From contig CM070580.1 of NCBI GenBank assembly GCA_036346355.1, positions 59,040,854-59,104,853 of the forward strand: DNA of 64,000 nt, written 5' to 3'. Origin of the DNA: Rhipidocladum racemiflorum (Eukaryota; Streptophyta; Magnoliopsida; Poales; Poaceae). Under the pieces are notes generated by a model, which saw only the letters and a program-made list of their open reading frames with translations, searched no databases and had not been told where the DNA came from. Made by a program: the position numbers and the translations under genes. This document shows positions 12,296 through 25,389 of this stretch, one piece after another; positions within the stretch are counted from its first letter, which is position 1; each line of letters opens with the position of its first letter.

Positions 12296-12785
12296 TTGAT
12301 ACAGAGTTTCAGTCAAAGAATCAAGCCGACAAAGATAGTGCCAGACCAACCGGAATGCTATTCAAGTCTTGTCGAAAACCACGTAATCACAAGTGAGCTT
12401 TGTTGTCAGATACAGCCTGTCCAATTTCTAGAAGAAGCGGAAAATCAAGTGTTTAGGAACAGAAGCAAGGAGCCTATCAATGGAGTTACCAGAAACGTCA
12501 GCATGAGTGCAGAAGATGTTCAAGATTTCCCGACAAGGTTAGTATCAAGATTTTCCGTAGAAGAAGTATCTCGAGGCCGAAAATCAGACACAGTTGGAGT
12601 CAGTGGACTTGTAAGAGGATCTCATCCGCAAGGAGCAGCCTGCAAAAATTTTGGATGTTACTAAGCGTTTGTTCAGAAGCGACCCCTGTCCAGTGTGTAG
12701 TTGCTTGGAAGTTCGAGGAAGCTCAAGAGTTGAGTCCCCCTGAACCTAATTCTATAGTCAGCCCTGAATCTCGGGGACGAGATTC
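12296..12785 (+). pseudogene. Integrase C-terminus and chromodomain remnant, copy 2
   Basis: A 122-codon frame (12296-12664) is followed by an overlapping 77-codon frame that carries VVAWKFEEAQEL. Homology to the pol end of the chromovirus (45075-45600, minus strand) is as described for copy 1. It lies directly upstream of the PPT. Confidence 0.58.
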
Positions 12786-12789
12786 TGCT

Positions 12790-12801
12790 AAGGGGGGGAG
12801 A
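12790..12801 (+). other. Polypurine tract (INT2)
   Basis: AAGGGGGGGAGA, 2 bp before TGTAAC of LTR3. Confidence 0.88.
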
Positions 12802-13612
12802 TTTGTAACATCCCAAAACTTGGGTTTTCAAAAATTTTGGTTTAGTTTAGCTTCCCCAAAATTTTCGTTGATTTTCTCGCATTTATAAAGCTTGATTTGA
12901 ATTTTCTAAAAGCTAAAACAATTTAATTTGATTATTCTAAACCCCAAATAAAATTTATTTTATTTTATTTGGATTCCATGTGCTTCAAGAAGTTCTTCTG
13001 TAATTTTTGAGATTTTTCGGAGCTCGTTTGCTATTTATTGGATTTAATTGAATTTGATTTGTATTAAGCCCTTTTGTTAAAATTAATTAATTATTTGGAA
13101 AAGTTTATATAAATTTTTGTTGAAAATATTTTATTTGAGTTGGAAATGTCTCAAAATATTTTATGGAATTTTTCTAGAATTTTTCTGCTATTTTTATTGT
13201 CTCTATTGATTTATTTGATTTATTGGAATTGTTTTTATTCGAATAATGCTGCAAAATTTCGAAAATGGCCTTGGGCCTATTCCCTCTCTCTCCTCCCACC
13301 AACCCACGCCGCCAGCCGGGCCGCCTCCCCACGCACGCCCCGCCTGGGCCGAGCGCCCCCACGGCCCACCGGCCCCACGCGACGCGGCTGGGCCAAAGCC
13401 GAGCAGGCCGGCTCGCCTGGGCCGCGCCGTGCGCCCCCGCCTGGGCCAAGCCCACCTGCGCGCCTGCCCTCCCACCGGCGCCATGTGTCAGCCCCACGTG
13501 CTGCCACGTCAGCTCCGAGTCCGATCCGCACACTAAGTGCTCGATAAAATGCCAAACCGATCCAAACACCTCCAAAACTTGATTTTTCTCGACCTGGACT
13601 CTTACCCAAACA

Positions 13613-13619
13613 TATATAA
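13613..13619 (+). promoter_or_regulatory. TATA box of LTR3
   Basis: TATATAA in the same context as in LTR2. Confidence 0.65.
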
Positions 13620-14619
13620 GTGCTCCTAGACCCTCCCCCACGCCCCTAGCCACAGATCAATCATCCAAATAGACCGAGCCGCCGCGAGAAGCTCCGGATG
13701 TCGCCCAACGTCGGCCGAACTTTGGAGCCGCGTCCCGGGCAACTCGTCGACTCTTTTCGAGATCCGTCTTCTCCGTGGTGTGCCACAAGGTACCATCTAC
13801 TTGCTGTCCAAAATTCAGCCAATTTGGTCCACGGGATCAAAAGTTACGGCCGTTTCAATCTCGAATCTTGCCGAGGCCATAACTCCCTCAATTTTTCGAG
13901 TTTGACGGTGAAATTTTTTGTGTAGACTCCTGGGGATGTCCTCTACAGGATGCACATCTTGCCCCAAGGTTTTGCCCTCTGGATTTGGCGCAGCAAATTA
14001 ATTTCTCCGTTCAGACTGCGTTCGGACAGCGGCAAACTTCCTCGCTGCGTTCCCGCTGTTCCAGAAGGTATTTCTTCGAGCCACCTGCGTCACGGTGTGA
14101 CTCTTGGTCCCATCTAGCTCTCGGTCAAATTTCGTTAAGTTCCGATCATTATTCTAGAAGTTATGGCCGTCCAAAGTTTTGATCGAAACCCGTTAATCGC
14201 CAGTTTGTGATTAATCCGGAAGGCGCCGCAAAATCCGCCTATACCGTTGAGTTCGTCTCGCCGCGTTCTACGCAGTAGACATTCTCCCTTTGCCATTCCA
14301 TCCTCCGGAATTTTTTTTTATATATTTAGGCCACCGTTTGCCGTCGCCGCGTGTCTTTTTGACGCCGGTTATTTTGGTTCGCTCCGGCCGTGTTGTCGCG
14401 TCCGTAGGATCATCTTGTACTGTTTTGGTCCATCATTAAGGTTCTTTTGGTCTCCGTTTGCCGTCGGAGCCGATTCCGGCCTAAACCGTCGTCTTTCAAC
14501 CTAGGCCGTGCCGCCGTTCGCGCCGGTTAGCCGTCCTTGGTAGCGTTCTACGCGGCCATGTCGTTGCACCGACGGTCGCTACTTCGCTTCATGAAGTCTC
14601 CTATCATTGTTGACCTCCA

Positions 14620-15048
14620 CCGGTGCGTTAGCCGTTAACGATCCACCGTGCGTTAGCGGGTGCGTTCACCGATGCGTTACGCCGTTGCGTTCGCCGTCGC
14701 GTTTCCCGTTGCGTTTCCCGTTAACGTTCTTCCGTTAACGTTCGTTAACGTTCCTCCGCTAACGTTTTGCCGTCAATGTTTCACCGTTAGCGCTGCATGC
14801 GTTGCGCTCGTCGATAACGTCTTGCCGTTAACGTTTTGTCATTAACGCTCCGTTAATGTTCCTCCATTAACGTTCGTCGTTAACGCTTCGGTGCGCTCCT
14901 CCGTTAATGTTTCCCGTTAACGCTCCGTCGTTAGCGTTTCGTCGATGCGTTCCTCCGTTAACGTTTTGCCGCATGCGCTCTGTAGTTAACGTTCCACCGT
15001 TAACGTTTGCCGTTAACGTTCCATCGTTAACGTTTCATCGTTAACGAT
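14620..15048 (+). repeat. GTTAACG minisatellite in LTR3
   Basis: About 430 bp. The first third is strongly altered, with GTGCGTT, GATGCGTT and GTTGCGTT in place of the GTTAACG core. Confidence 0.83.
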
Positions 15049-17438
15049 TGGCTCTCTTCCGTTGTCATCGCATGCGTGCATTCATGCACAAACCCTAGTG
15101 CGATACCTTCACCTGTTCTATTATCATGACGTGAGCCTAGTCTCATCGTCATATCATCTTCAAGCCGAATCAAAACCTAACCGAAGACCGGTTTGATGAA
15201 CTAAGTTTATCGTGAGCAGCGTTGTTATCTTTGCAATCTTTCCCGTTGTTTCAACCGTGGTAAGACACTTGTCTTGTCTTATCCCTGAAAACCTAATCTG
15301 CCATTAATCGAGAATTCCTTCGTGGACTTGGTTGATAGACCATTGGCCATCTGTCATACCCCTGTGCCCGATCTATCCGTCTCTCTTTTGTTTGACTGTG
15401 TCCGTTCGGTCAACAAAAGTCAACTTCAAGAATCAGTTTAGTTCACTGTGAACTAACATATCCTTATGGACCCGATCTATAGATCGAGAGCCCATATGTC
15501 GCTATCTGTCCAATCAAGATAATAACCCGGAAGAAATATTCTTGGAATATTATTCTTTCTTTCCCGATTATTAGTCTTTCCCTTTTAGGTGTTTTGCCGA
15601 AAGCCCGTTCTCTTTTGTCAACTCTTCGATCTAATCCGTTCGAGTTCCCAAATCTCTCCCAAGCCGTTGTGCCCAATGCTGTTCGTTCTTAATTTGGAGT
15701 TTACTTGATTTGTCTTTTGAATTGGTTTGTATTTGCTTCTTCCTTAATCGTTAGACGTGTCGTCCGGAAGTCGTTCGAACGAGTTGAGGATCGAGAAAGT
15801 GGAAGTTGAAGCTCGAGGACCAAGGATCAAGGATAAAGAGTAAAAGACAGTAAAGTTTGCAAGGGCCAGGCAAGTTGTGCTTTGACCATGTTGATCCTAT
15901 TTCGAAATCTATTTTGATTTAAACTATTGCATGCTAGTTCAATTAGAAAAATACTTTGTTTAAACCTGGGGGTTAGATAAACACCAATTTGCTATATGAC
16001 ACCTTGATTATCTAAGTATGTGCCATGATCCCTTGTCACCCTAGTTGTGGTTTACTAGTTGGACATAAACACATTGCCAACATGGGTTTTAGACCGTTGT
16101 AGTATATTGCTTAGACCTGCTACGTGCTCATGACATGATTTTGGACAACCAAATGTTAATATTGACTTAATGATATATTGAACCTGTTTTGGAAAAGTAT
16201 CATGTGATGTTGATGGCACGTGGTGCATGGTAATCAACTGGGGTTTGATAAACGGTTTTCGACCGGGGCATGTGGCAAGAGTAATCAGGTGGGCCAGTTG
16301 TGGCATTGGGGATGTTGATTTGGTTCTTCGGGTAGTCTTGCCCTGGTCACTCTAAGGACTTAACCTTGCAAGCCTTTGAACTGGGCCATACGTACAACCA
16401 CATGGGTGGAATGGGACGGCCCTAGTTGACTAAGTCGCTAAGGACTCACTTGTGGAGCCTCAGGGTGGCAGTTACACCGTTTGTGTGATTGTATGGGGGA
16501 GCGTATCGTGGCTGTGGCCAGATACCCATCTAACGGTGTGTTGGTCCCATACTTCGCCTTGGCTAAGGGAAGGGATGGTGTAGAAACCTGAGCAGGAGAG
16601 GACCACCTGTGTTGTTTGAGGCTTCCGAAGGCTTTGTTATGATCGCTTATTCGCATACTCTTGTATGGCGATTCACTACCGACGTGGTGAGTGGATTGTA
16701 TCTTGTGGGTAAAGTGTATAACCTCTGTGAGTGTAAAACCTATTCGAATAGCCGAGTCCACTGTGATCTTGGACAATGCTCGGGGATACAGTCAAGGGTT
16801 AGATTTTCTCAAAAATTGAACTTGGGTTTGGAGGCAGTTTGCCTATGGAAAAGTGATAATTGGTTAAGGATGTGGAATGATTTACTTCTGAAACAACTGT
16901 GAAATTATTACTATTATTATCTGTTTTTACCGCTTTACAATCTATTATGAATATTTGTGAAATGCTGTTTATTGCAAAATAACCCCTTCAGCCTGTCATT
17001 TGGAATAAGCCATGCATATAGCTATTAGCCTTGCATTCTGTGCATGACTTCTTTGAGTGCTTTATGTACTCACCCCTTGCAAACAAACAATCACCAGTGA
17101 GCAAAAGTCTACATCGTCGAAGAAGAAGAAGTTCCGTGAGAAGGCGATTATCTAGGAGTCGAACCCTGTCAGTTGCCTGTGGCGTATTGATGGGATTCAC
17201 CGATGTTCTTCGTTCCGCTGCTGCTTATTTGGAGTTGAAGCCGTCAGGGTTTCACAAATGTAAGGTTGACCTTAAGGTCGCTCAATAGTTTATATTCTAT
17301 TATTGAGTTATTTTTACTATTCCATTTGTGTATGATTGTGATATTCATCTATGTTGAGGCTGTGTGCACTAGCGTGATCCTGGACTAGTCTTGAATACAC
17401 AGAGGGTCCGGATTTGCAAATTCGGGTCCCGACAGAGG

Positions 17439-17450
17439 TGGTATCGAGCC
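17439..17450 (+). other. Primer-binding site, altered (INT3)
   Basis: TGGTATCGAGCC, the same 1-bp change as INT2 and INT4. Confidence 0.8.
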
Positions 17451-18058
17451 ATACTTATTGTAGGACTTGACCCTAGATAGATTGGCCGTCTTTAGGAGCT
17501 TCAAAATTATTTTCTAAAGAGAAAATTTAACTTGAAAGAATAATACATTCTTGACTTATCTTATTCTTCCATTCTTTCCTCTTTCTTTGAAAGTTCTATC
17601 CTTCCCTTCGATTTAAATGGAAATCTTACCTGAATTATTCGAATAGTTAACGATGTTTCACACCTAAGGAGAAAGTCTTGAATGTAAATCGTCAACCACG
17701 AAGATCGTGAAGTAAGAAATCATCGAGCTCGAAGAGAAATGGATCGATGAAGTATTCGAAGCTTGAAGAACCAGTGTTTAGTTGTCAGTTGAGACTCATG
17801 TGTGGGAGTCACGTCTCTTAAGATAGGAGCGTTACCCTTTAGACGCTAGATTATGGTGTGATTAGGAATTTGGATCTTTCTTTATTGCTGAGTGTGCAGT
17901 ATGCGTTGCATAGCTTTTAGGCTTGGATAAGCAACCATACCAAGTTCTTAATAATGTTTGTATAAGTTCTTGGGTTAAACCTGCTCCCCTGCAATAGGAT
18001 TCTTGAACCTCATCTATGCTTTTTCCCTCTTACCTAAAAACCCTGGAGTGGACAAAAG

Positions 18059-19652
18059 ATGGAAAGGACCAACTACAGCAGTAACTTTGAGGCAGTTCAA
18101 GTCAGTTCAGTTGCTACTATCTGTGGCAGTGTCAAAGCAGACTGTGACCAACAGCCGTCCACCGTACCAACCGTGACAATTCGACACTTGGATCAGTTTG
18201 TAACCACCCACGTTTGATGGATCAGCCACTCTCAAAGACGCAGAAATATGGCTTCGTGTCATAGGAGAGAAGCTAGCTTTAGTGTAATGTGAAGATGAAG
18301 AGAAGGTCCCCTGTGCTACTTGCCAGTAAAAAGGAGATGCATTAGTTTGGAGGAAAGGTTTCTACGCCACCTCGGAAGATGGACATACTATCACTTGGTT
18401 GGAAATTGCCACCGCCCTTCGTCAGTTTGTTGCGTCATCAGAAGATAGTGTGACTACCGCGAGTTCAGAGAAGAGCACAACCCCTGCACCTAATACCATA
18501 CCGAGATGTTGTTCTTTGAAGTGTTGTCAGCCAAACAAGTTAGAAGACCGTGCATGCATCCGATGTGGAGAAATAGGATACACTGCTGATGAACATGCAA
18601 TCAATTGTTCCAGCTGTGAAGGAAGCCATTTACCCGGAGAATGTCCTATGCGCAATATCACCTGCTATCTTTGCGAAGGTCGTGATCATTGCCCAGCTCA
18701 ATGTCCCTTAGATCCAATAGTGACCGCTGTGACTCAGCATCAGCAAGAAGATTTTCGAGCTGTCATTGCTCAAGAGTTAGCGAAAAGAGAATGATTGTCA
18801 TTCGCACTAGCTGTGCCATGTGAAGAAAAGAAGAGGAAACATGTCAACCCTATCCATTTACCTCAAGAAATCAGTAATACTTTGTCACCATGGAATTGTT
18901 TCTTGTGTGGTAAATGAGGTCATTGGCCTAGAGAATGCCCCATCAACCCAGCACGATGACCCAAACGTTCATGTTACAACTGTGGCGAGTCAGGTCATTT
19001 GTTAAGGAATGCCACAGAAAGATCAAGCAATTTCGAAAGCCATGATCATCCCAGAAATTACCTCAGTAAAGATTATAACACAGAAAGTGAATGGTAAGGC
19101 TATGGAAGCAACTTGCTTAAGGAGCCAGTTGAAGCAAGAGGAATTGGTTAATAAGACCCCTGATCCAAAAGATGAATGCAAGGAATTGGAAGACCACCGT
19201 AAGCGTCAGAAAGTTGTCAAGAAGGACCACCGCAACAGCGAATGAGGAGTACCCCTCAACAATTTAGTTGCCATACTGCTCAGACTTTGTTAGAGACACC
19301 TTCACCTGTGCTTCGCCCCGATGGTTAGAGTTTCCATAACATCAACCTAGTGAAAAGTTCTCAAGGAAGAAGCCTGGTTTCTAGAGTCTGCTTTGCCTGC
19401 CGTCAGCCAGGATATTTTTCTAATCACTGCCCTCAAAAGAAAGTGATCACCACGATCGCATCGATCTCGGCTCTACCCTACCAAGATTAGTACCATGTTA
19501 GGAGAAAGCCAACAGATGTCGGTCAAGTGTTGCTTGGATGCAACGAGGGACACTTTGCTAATAGTTGTCCTAGGAGAAAAGATGTTATACCTGCCCACTT
19601 CAATCCTAGTCCTACCCCTACCGAGACACTTGCGTCGGAAAGTGAATTGTGA
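18059..19652 (+). pseudogene. Decayed gag with zinc knuckles, copy 3
   Basis: The capsid block and first three knuckles lie in one open frame (18399-18794). A Lys-rich frame is open at 19009-19245. The last two knuckles are damaged: the final one has lost part of CNEPGH compared with copies 1, 2 and 5. Confidence 0.78.
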
Positions 19653-19657
19653 AGGAG

Positions 19658-20150
19658 TATTCGATTGATCTGAGTTTGAGTCAAAGAATCAAGCGACAAA
19701 GATAGTGCGGACCAACCGGAATGCTATTCAAGTCTTGTCGAAAACCACGTAATCACAAGTGAGCTTTGTTGTCAGATACAGCCTGTCCAATTTCTAGAAG
19801 AAGCGGAAAATCAAGTGTTTAGGAACAGAAGCAAGGAGCCTATCAATGGAGTTACCAGAAACGTCAGCATGAGTGCAGAAGATGTTCAAGATTTCCCGAC
19901 AAGGTTAGTATCAAGATTTTCCGTAGAAGAAGTATCTCGAGGCCGAAAATCAGACACAGTTGGAGTCAGTGGACTTGTAAGAGGATCTCATCCGCAAGGA
20001 GCAGCCTGCAAAAATTTTGGATGTTACTAAGCGTTTGTTCAGAAGCGACCCCTGTCCAGTGTGTAGTTGCTTGGAAGTTCGAGGAAGCTCAAGAGTTGAG
20101 TCCCCCTGAACCTAATTCTATAGTCAGCCCTGAATCTCGGGGACGAGATT
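19658..20150 (+). pseudogene. Integrase C-terminus and chromodomain remnant, copy 3
   Basis: The first part is frameshifted relative to copies 2 and 4, so the open part is 19815-20030. The following frame with VVAWKFEEAQEL (20021-20254) is unchanged. Confidence 0.55.
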
Positions 20151-20155
20151 CTGCT

Positions 20156-20167
20156 AAGGGGGGGAGA
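20156..20167 (+). other. Polypurine tract (INT3)
   Basis: AAGGGGGGGAGA, 2 bp before TGTAAC of LTR4. Confidence 0.88.
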
Positions 20168-20969
20168 TTTGTAACATCCCAAAACTTGGGTTTTCAAAAA
20201 TTTTGGTTTAGTTTAGCTTCCCCAAAATTTTCGTTGATTTTCTCGCATTTATAAAGCTTGATTTGAATTTTCTAAAAGCTAAAACAATTTAATTTGATTA
20301 TTCTAAACCCCAAATAAAATTTATTTTATTTTATTTGGATTCCATGTGCTTCAAGAAGTTCTTCTGTAATTTTTGAGATTTTTCGGAGCTCGTTTGCTAT
20401 TTATTGGATTTAATTGAATTTGATTTGTATTAAGCCCTTTTGTTAAAATTAATTAATTATTTGGAAAAGTTTATATAAATTTTTGTTGAAAATATTTTAT
20501 TTGAGTTGGAAATGTCTCAAAATATTTTATGGAATTTTTCTAGAATTTTACGCTATTTTTATTGTCTCTATTGATTTATTTGATTTATTGGAATTGTTTT
20601 TATTCGAATAATGCTGCAAAATTTCGAAAATGGCCTTGGGCCTATTCCTCTCTCTCCTCCCACCAACCCACGCCGCCAAATGGCCGCTTCCCCACGCACG
20701 ACGCCTCGCCTGGGCCGAAGGCCCCACGGCCCATCGCCCTTCACGCGACGCTGGGCCAAAGCCGAGCAGTCGGCCATTGGGCCGCGCTGCGCCGCCGCTG
20801 GCTAAGCTCCACCTGCGCGCCTGCCCTCCCACCGGGCGCCATGTGTCAGCCCCACGTGCTGCCACGTCGACTCGAGTCCGATCCGCACACTAAGTGCTCG
20901 ATAAAATGCCAAACCGATCCAAACACCTCCAAAACTTGATTTTTCTCGACCTGGACTCTTACCCAAACA

Positions 20970-20976
20970 TATATAA
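20970..20976 (+). promoter_or_regulatory. TATA box of LTR4
   Basis: TATATAA in the same context as in LTR2. Confidence 0.65.
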
Positions 20977-21970
20977 GTGCTCCTAGACCCTCCCCCACGC
21001 CCCTAGCCACAGATCAATCATCCAAATAGACCGAGCCGCCGCGAGAAGCTCCGGATGTCGCCCAACGTCGGCCGAACTTTGGAGCCGCGTCCCGGGCAAC
21101 TCGTCGACTCTTTTCGAGATCCGTCTTCTCCGTGGTGTGCCACAAGGTACCATCTACTTGCTGTCCAAAATTCAGCCAATTTGGTCCACGGGATCAAAAG
21201 TTACGGCCGTTTCAATCTCGAATCTTGCCGAGGCCATAACTCCCTCAATTTTTCGAGTTTGACGGTGAAATTTTTTGTGTAGACTCCTGGGGATGTCCTC
21301 TACAGGATGCACATCTTGCCCCAAGGTTTTGCCCTCTGGATTTGGCGCAGAAAATTAATTTCTCCGTTCAGACTGCGTTCCAGACAGCGGCAAACTTCCT
21401 CGCGCGTTCCCCGCTGTTCCAGAAGGTATTTCTTCGAGCCACCTGCGTCACGGTGTGACTCTTGGTCCCATCTAGCTCTCGGTCAAATTTCGTTAAGTTC
21501 CGATCATTATTCTAGAAGTTATGGCCGTCCAAAGTTTTGATCGAAACCCGTTAATCGCCGGTTGTGATTAATCCGGAAGGCGCCGCAAAATCCGTCTATA
21601 CCGTTGAGTTCGTCTCGCGCGTTCTACGCAGTAGACATTCTCCCTTTGCCATTCCATCCTCCGAATTTTTTATATATTTAGGCCACCGTTTTGCCGTCGC
21701 GTGCGTCTTTTGACGCGCCGGTTATTTTGGTTCGCTCGGCCGTGTTGTCGCGTCCGTAGGATCATCTTGTACTGTTTTGGTCCATCATTAAGGTTCTTTT
21801 GGTCTCCGTTTGCCGTCGGAGCGATTCCGGCCTAAACCGTCGTCTTTCAACCTAGGCCGTGCCGCCGTTCGCGCCGGTTAGCCGTCCTTGGTAGCGTTCT
21901 ACGCGGCCATGTCGTTGCACCGGCGGTCGCTACTTCGCTTCATGAAGTCTCCTATCATTGTTGACCTCCA

Positions 21971-22398
21971 CCGTTGCGTTCGCGTTAACGATCCACCGTT
22001 AACGTTCGCCGTTAACGTTCCACCGTTAACGTTCGCCGTTAACGTTTTCCCGTTAACGTTTCCCCGTTAACGTTCTTCCGTTAACGTTCCGTTAACGTTC
22101 CTCCGCTAACGTTTTGCCGTCAATGTTTCACCGTTAACGCTCTGTCGTTAATGCTCCGTCGGTAACGTCTTGCCGTTAACGTTTTGTCGTGCGCTCCGTT
22201 AATGTTCCTCCATTAACGTTTCGTCGTTAGCGGCCGTCGTTAACGCTCCTCGTTAATGTTTCCCGTTAACGCTCCGTCGTTAGCGTTTGCGTCGATGCGT
22301 TCCTCCGTTAACGTTTTGCCGATGCGCTCTGTAGTTAACGTTCCACCGTTAACGTTTCGTCGTTAACGTTCCATCGTTAACGTTTCATCGTTAACGAT
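21971..22398 (+). repeat. GTTAACG minisatellite in LTR4
   Basis: About 430 bp. The 5' part keeps many intact CGTTAACG cores; the 3' part is interrupted by GTGCG and GATGCG variants. Confidence 0.84.
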
Positions 22399-24777
22399 TG
22401 GCTCTCTTCGCTTCGTTGTCATCGCATGCGTGCATTCATGCACAAACCCTAGTGCGATACCTTCACTGTTCTATTATCATGGCGTGAGCCTAGTCTCATC
22501 GTCATATCATCTTCAAGCCGAATCAAAACCTAGCAGAAGACCGGTTTGATGAACTAAGTTTATCGTGAGCCGCGTTGTTATCTTTGCAATCTTTCCGTTG
22601 TTTCAACCGTGGTAAGACACTTGTCTTGTCTTATCCTGAAAACCTAATCTGCCATTAATCGAGAATTCCTTCGTGGACTTGGTTGATAGACCATTGGCCA
22701 TCTGTCATACCCACGTGCCCGATCTATCCGTCTCTCTTTTGTTTGGTGTGTCAGTTCGGTCAACAAAAGTCAACTTCAAGAATCAGTTTAGTTCATTTGT
22801 GAACTAACATATCCTTATGGACCCGATCTATAGATCGAGAGCCCATATGTCGCTATCTGTCAATCAAGATAATAACCGGAAGAAATATTCTTGAATATTA
22901 TTCTTTCTTTCCCAGTTATTAGTCTTTCCCTTTTAGGTGTTTCTTAGAAAGCCCGTTCTCTTTTGTCAACTCTTGATCTAATCCGTTCGAGTTCCCAAAT
23001 CTCTCCCAAGCCGTTGTGCCCAATGCTGTTCGTTCTTAATTTGGAGTTTACTTGATTTGTCTTTTGAATTGGTTTGTATTTGCTTCTTCTTTAATCGTTA
23101 GACGTGTCGTCCGGAAGTCGTTCGAACGAGCTGAGGATCGAGAAAGTGGAAGTTGAAGCTCGAGGATCAAGGATCAAGGATAAAGAGTAAAAGACAGTAA
23201 AGTTTGCAAGGGCCAGGCAAGTTGTGCTTTGACCATGTTGATCCTATTTCGAAATCTATTTTGATTTAAACTATTGCATGCTAGTTCAATTAGAAAAATA
23301 CTTTGTTTAAACCTGGGGGTTAGATAAACACCAATTTGCTATATGACACCTTGATTATCTAAGTATGTGCCATGATCCCTTGTCACCCTAGTTGTGGTTT
23401 ACTAGTTGGACATAAACACATTGCCAACATGGGTTTTAGACCGTTGTAGTATATTGCTTAGACCTGCTACGTGCTCATGACATGATTTTGGACAACCAAA
23501 TGTTAATATTGACTTAATGATATATTGAACCTGTTTTGGAAAAGTATCATGTGATGTTGTGGCACGTGGTGCATGGTAATCAACTGGGGTTTGATAAACG
23601 GTTTTCGACCGGGGCATGTGGCAAAATGTCAGGTGGGCCGATTGTGGCATTGGGGATGTTGATTTGGTTCTTGGGTAGTCTTGCCTGGTCACTCTAAGGA
23701 CTTAACCTTGCAAGCCTTTGAACTGGGCCATACGTACAACCACATGGCTGGAATGGGACGGCCCTAGTTGACTAAGTCGCTAAGGACTCACTTGTGGAGC
23801 CTCAGGGTGGCAGTTACACCGTTTGTGTGATTGTATGGGGGAGCGTATCGTGGTTGTGGCCAGATACCCATCTAACGGTGTGTTGGTCCCATACTTCGCC
23901 TTGGCTAAGGGAAGGGATGGTGTAGAGCACGAACCGGAGAGGACCACTGTGTTGTTTGAGGCTTAGAAAGGCTTTGTTATGATCGCTTATTCGCATACTC
24001 TTGTATGGCGATTCACGGTGACGTGGTGAGTGGATTGTATCTTGTGGGTAAAGTGTATAACCTCTGCAGAGTGTAAAACCTATTCGAATAGCCGAGTCCA
24101 CGATGCTTGGACAATGCTCGGGGATTACTGATCAAGGGTTAGATTTTCTCAAAAATTGAACTTGGGTTTGGAAGCGGTTTGCCTATGGAAAAGTGATAAT
24201 TGGTTAAGGATGTGGAATGATTTACTTACGAAACAAGCTGTGAAATTATTACTATTATTATCTGTTTTTACCGCTTTACAATCTATTATGAATATTTGTG
24301 AAATCTTTGTTTATTGCAAAATAACCCCTTGACTGTCATTTGGAATAAGCCATGCATATAGCTATTAGCCTTGCATTACATGCATGACTTCTTGAGTGCT
24401 TTATGTACTCACCCCTTGCAAACAAACAATCACCAGTGAGCAAAAGTCTACATCGTCGAAGAAGAAGAAGTTCCGTGAGAAGGCGATTATCTAGGAGTCG
24501 AACCCTGTCGGTTACTGTGTGGCGTATTGATGGGATTCACCGATGTTCTTCGTTCATTCTTTGCTTATTTGGAGTTGAAGCCGTCGAGGGTTTCACAAAT
24601 GTAAGGTTGACCTTAAGGTCGCTCAATAGTTTATATTCTATTATTGAGTTATTTTTTACTATTCATTGTGTATGATTGTGATATTCATCTATGTTGAGGC
24701 TGTGTGCACTAGCGTGATCTGGACTAGTGCTGAATACACAGAGGGTCCGGATTTGCAAATTCGGGTCCCGACAGAGG

Positions 24778-24789
24778 TGGTATCGAGCC
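24778..24789 (+). other. Primer-binding site, altered (INT4)
   Basis: TGGTATCGAGCC, one A missing. Confidence 0.8.
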
Positions 24790-25389
24790 ATCTTGTTGTA
24801 GGACTTGACCCTAGATAGATTGGCCGTCTTTAGGAGCTTCAAAATTATTTTCTAAAGAGAAAATTTAACTTGAAAGAATAATACATTCTTGACTTATCTT
24901 ATTCTTCCATTCTTTCCTCTTTCTGAAAGTTCTATCCTTCCCTTCGATTTAAATGGAAATCTTACGAATTATTCGAATAGTTAACGATGTTTCACACCTA
25001 AGGAGAAAATCTTGAATGTAAATCGTCAACCACGAAGATCGTGAAGTAAGAAATCATCGAGCTCGAAGAGAAATGGATCGATGAAGTATTCGAAGCTTGA
25101 AGAACCGGTGTTTAGTTGTCGGTTGAGACTCATGTGTGGGAGTCACGTCTCTTAAGATAGGAGCGTTACCCTTTAGGCGCTAGATTATGGTGTGATTAGG
25201 AATTTGGATCTTTCTTTATTCTTTGAGTGTGCGTTATCGTTGCATAGCTTTTAGGCTTGGATAAGCAACCATACCAAGTTCTTAATAATGTTTGTATAAG
25301 TTCTTGGGTTAAACTGCTCCCCTGCAATAGGATTCTTGAACCTCATCTATGCTTTTTCCCTCTTACCTAAAACCTGGAGTGGACAAAAG

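Larger units (their letters stand above)
10062..12803 (+). mobile_element. Internal region 2 of the array element
   Basis: 2742 bp with the same layout as internal region 1. The PBS carries a 1-bp deletion (TGGTATCGAGCC). Leader without coding capacity runs from 10078 to 10682. Confidence 0.88.
12804..17434 (+). repeat. LTR3 (complete)
   Basis: 4631 bp, TGTAACATCCC to CCCGACA, with the same layout as LTR2. The GC-rich block (about 13300-13480) differs from LTR2 by several insertions and deletions, and it is the most variable part of the unit. Confidence 0.93.
17435..20169 (+). mobile_element. Internal region 3 of the array element
   Basis: 2735 bp with the same layout as internal region 1. 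The stretch 17451-18058 is leader without coding capacity. Confidence 0.88.
20170..24773 (+). repeat. LTR4 (complete)
   Basis: 4604 bp with the same layout. It is the shortest complete LTR, with many 1-3 bp losses at CAG, CTG and CCG sites, for example CTTAGAAAGG where LTR1 has CTTCCGAAAGG. Confidence 0.93.
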
